Source of the DNA: an uncultured Dysgonomonas sp.
Lineage (GTDB): Bacteria > Bacteroidota > Bacteroidia > Bacteroidales > Dysgonomonadaceae
Direction: 5' to 3'
Assembly: GCF_900079725.1 (NCBI RefSeq)
Contig: NZ_LT599032.1
Coordinates: forward strand, 3,902,054 to 3,966,053
DNA: 64,000 nucleotides
The position numbers were made by a program, and so were the translations under genes. Shown here piece after piece: positions 62,878 through 64,000 of the stretch (positions are counted from its first letter, which is position 1; each line of letters starts with the position of its first letter). The notes beneath the pieces are model-generated. The model searched no databases, was not told where the DNA came from, and saw only the letters and a list, made by a program, of their open reading frames with translations.

Positions 62878-64000
62878 TTATTTCAACAGCGATTCATAAT
62901 AGGCTTTTATGTCAGTCCAATTATAAAAGGGAGCCTTATCTGTTTTGATGGGCGGCACTAGTATTTCCTTTTCGTGAAGAAGGAATTTAACCAGAACATC
63001 ATCCGATTTAGGTTTGCGGTAGAATATGATCTGTATATTGCCCGCCATAGGTGCTACTTTAAAATCGCTCCATGCTTTATAATACTCATCAGGATTGGAT
63101 ACGCTGTTGTAACATCCATCCAGATGTAAAAGCATAGCTAGCGGGATGATGTTGCCGTCGTGGGCAAAGCGCAGGTCTGCCCCTTTTCCGTTAGTTGATA
63201 TAATATGGCTGGCATTTTCCAATATATCTTTCAGAAGAGGTTTGCAGTTTTCAAACATCAGACCGCCATTTATTGCCCCATTAGCATCATTGACATATAA
63301 TTTGTAATTCTTGCATTGCCAGAGATCAAAAAGTTCCTGTTTCTCAAATATATCGTAGAAAGACAGATCGGTTTCTATATTTTGCATTCCTCCTGCGATA
63401 TAAAAGAGTTGCCACATAGTCTCTTCCGGATTTATATTTTTGTTGATATAGTCCTTATCCGAAAAAAGAGAATTGATCAAACGAGCCGGTTTTACATGTT
63501 CCTGTTGGAATTTGCGGTGTTGTTCACGCCATGTATATTTTGCCGAACGGAATTCAATAGCCTCTTTGGTATGATGATTCAGAAAACTTTGCCACTTCAT
63601 ACCCGAATTGCGCCCGATCTGTATAGAAGGGTTCAATTCTTTCAGCCGCTCGCAAAAGGCATCCATACTAAGGACGCAACGAACGATGGTAGTTGCACAA
63701 GCCGTATATCTTCCATCTTTGGAAAAAACCTGAGGGTTGGCTATGTACATGCGTTCGGCGATGCCTCTGTGTTCGCGTATGCCCAAAGGTGAAAGATCGC
63801 CTCCTCTGAGTTCGGCTTCCTGCCATACTTGCTGTAAGCGGGCATAAACATCTTTACCCAGATCAGTTAATACATTATTGTTATAGGCATCTTCAAATCG
63901 ATCGAGCACATCCTTATAGTCGCTGTCGCTGATAAGATAGCGCGAACCATGACGTCCGAAATGGCTTATATAAAACGGTTCGTACCCTTTGGGTGGTGCT
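62878..64000 (-). CDS. Histidine-type phosphatase (MINPP/acid-phosphatase clade), 5' end beyond window
   Basis: The frame is open to the right edge; about 374 residues are visible, although a GTG at 63907-63909 could be mistaken for a start. The upstream part reads FYISHFGRHGSRYLISDSD, i.e. the RHGxR catalytic motif of branch 2 histidine phosphatases, so the true start lies outside. The partner motif is LRFAHDGNIIPL (HD, general acid). The family includes multiple inositol-polyphosphate phosphatases such as the Bacteroides MINPP enzymes that degrade phytate; a signal peptide is expected but not visible. The 3' end is complete. Phytate or another organic phosphate is the likely substrate. Confidence 0.88.
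   Translation of the reverse strand, partial: APPKGYEPFYISHFGRHGSRYLISDSDYKDVLDRFEDAYNNNVLTDLGKDVYARLQQVWQEAELRGGDLSPLGIREHRGIAERMYIANPQVFSKDGRYTACATTIVRCVLSMDAFCERLKELNPSIQIGRNSGMKWQSFLNHHTKEAIEFRSAKYTWREQHRKFQQEHVKPARLINSLFSDKDYINKNINPEETMWQLFYIAGGMQNIETDLSFYDIFEKQELFDLWQCKNYKLYVNDANGAINGGLMFENCKPLLKDILENASHIISTNGKGADLRFAHDGNIIPLAMLLHLDGCYNSVSNPDEYYKAWSDFKVAPMAGNIQIIFYRKPKSDDVLVKFLLHEKEILVPPIKTDKAPFYNWTDIKAYYESLLK

Noticed and set aside
62907-63909. Start of the histidine phosphatase at the GTG 63907-63909
   Set aside because: The open frame continues upstream with the RHGSR catalytic motif, so the true start is outside the window.

Overview
The window is chromosomal DNA of a Bacteroidales bacterium, most likely a Dysgonomonas/Tannerella-type relative. 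The lineage rests on three SusC/SusD pairs, a hybrid two-component regulator beside a glycan locus, promoters of the Bacteroidetes TTG-N20-TAnnTTTG type, moderately AT-rich DNA, and MurT/MurK/MurQ genes of the kind described in Tannerella forsythia. Genus is inference.

Region 1 (1-21.6 kb) is a pectin/homogalacturonan utilization locus. Leftward: susC, susD, a DUF5123-type surface lipoprotein, GH28 polygalacturonase, GH105 unsaturated-galacturonyl hydrolase, PL1 pectate lyase and a pectin methylesterase cut by the left edge. Rightward from the same divergent region: the hybrid sensor/regulator (11839-16260), a DUF4861 protein, tagaturonate reductase UxaB, an NTF2-like protein, a HIT protein and altronate dehydratase UxaA. 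Together they would sense, import, depolymerise and catabolise galacturonate polymers to 2-keto-3-deoxygluconate.

Region 2 (21.6-49.8 kb), all leftward, looks like a peptidoglycan scavenging locus: a MurK-like kinase, two susC/susD pairs, NamZ (exo-muramidase), MurT (sodium symporter), MurK, MurQ, an AmiE-like serine hydrolase, a metallophosphoesterase/PQQ-propeller fusion, an amidase whose catalytic domain is split by a golvesin-type insertion, a YkfC-type NlpC/P60 lipoprotein, a YkfB-type dipeptide epimerase with a Tat-like signal, and a transglutaminase-like lipoprotein. Both susC genes have homologous ~350-bp upstream regions with a shared palindrome. MITE-like inverted repeats interrupt the cluster. 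This is the most interesting part of the window.

Region 3 (50-64 kb) is housekeeping: NDH-2, DedA, DJ-1, a TonB/TolA-like protein, PdxJ, NadK, a DUF4251 lipoprotein, dihydrolipoyl dehydrogenase, an Ntn (C45-like) hydrolase, an orphan terminase-small-subunit-like HTH protein, an SDR, an adenosine-kinase-like PfkB protein, two identical tRNA-Asn genes with a clear promoter and terminator, and a histidine phosphatase cut by the right edge.

The gene-free stretches at 23.1-23.8 kb and 59.2-59.7 kb are packed with dispersed short repeats: a 17-mer present seven times, short palindromes, and a 220-bp element with 18-bp terminal inverted repeats. Family assignments were made by eye from motifs; no database search was possible.
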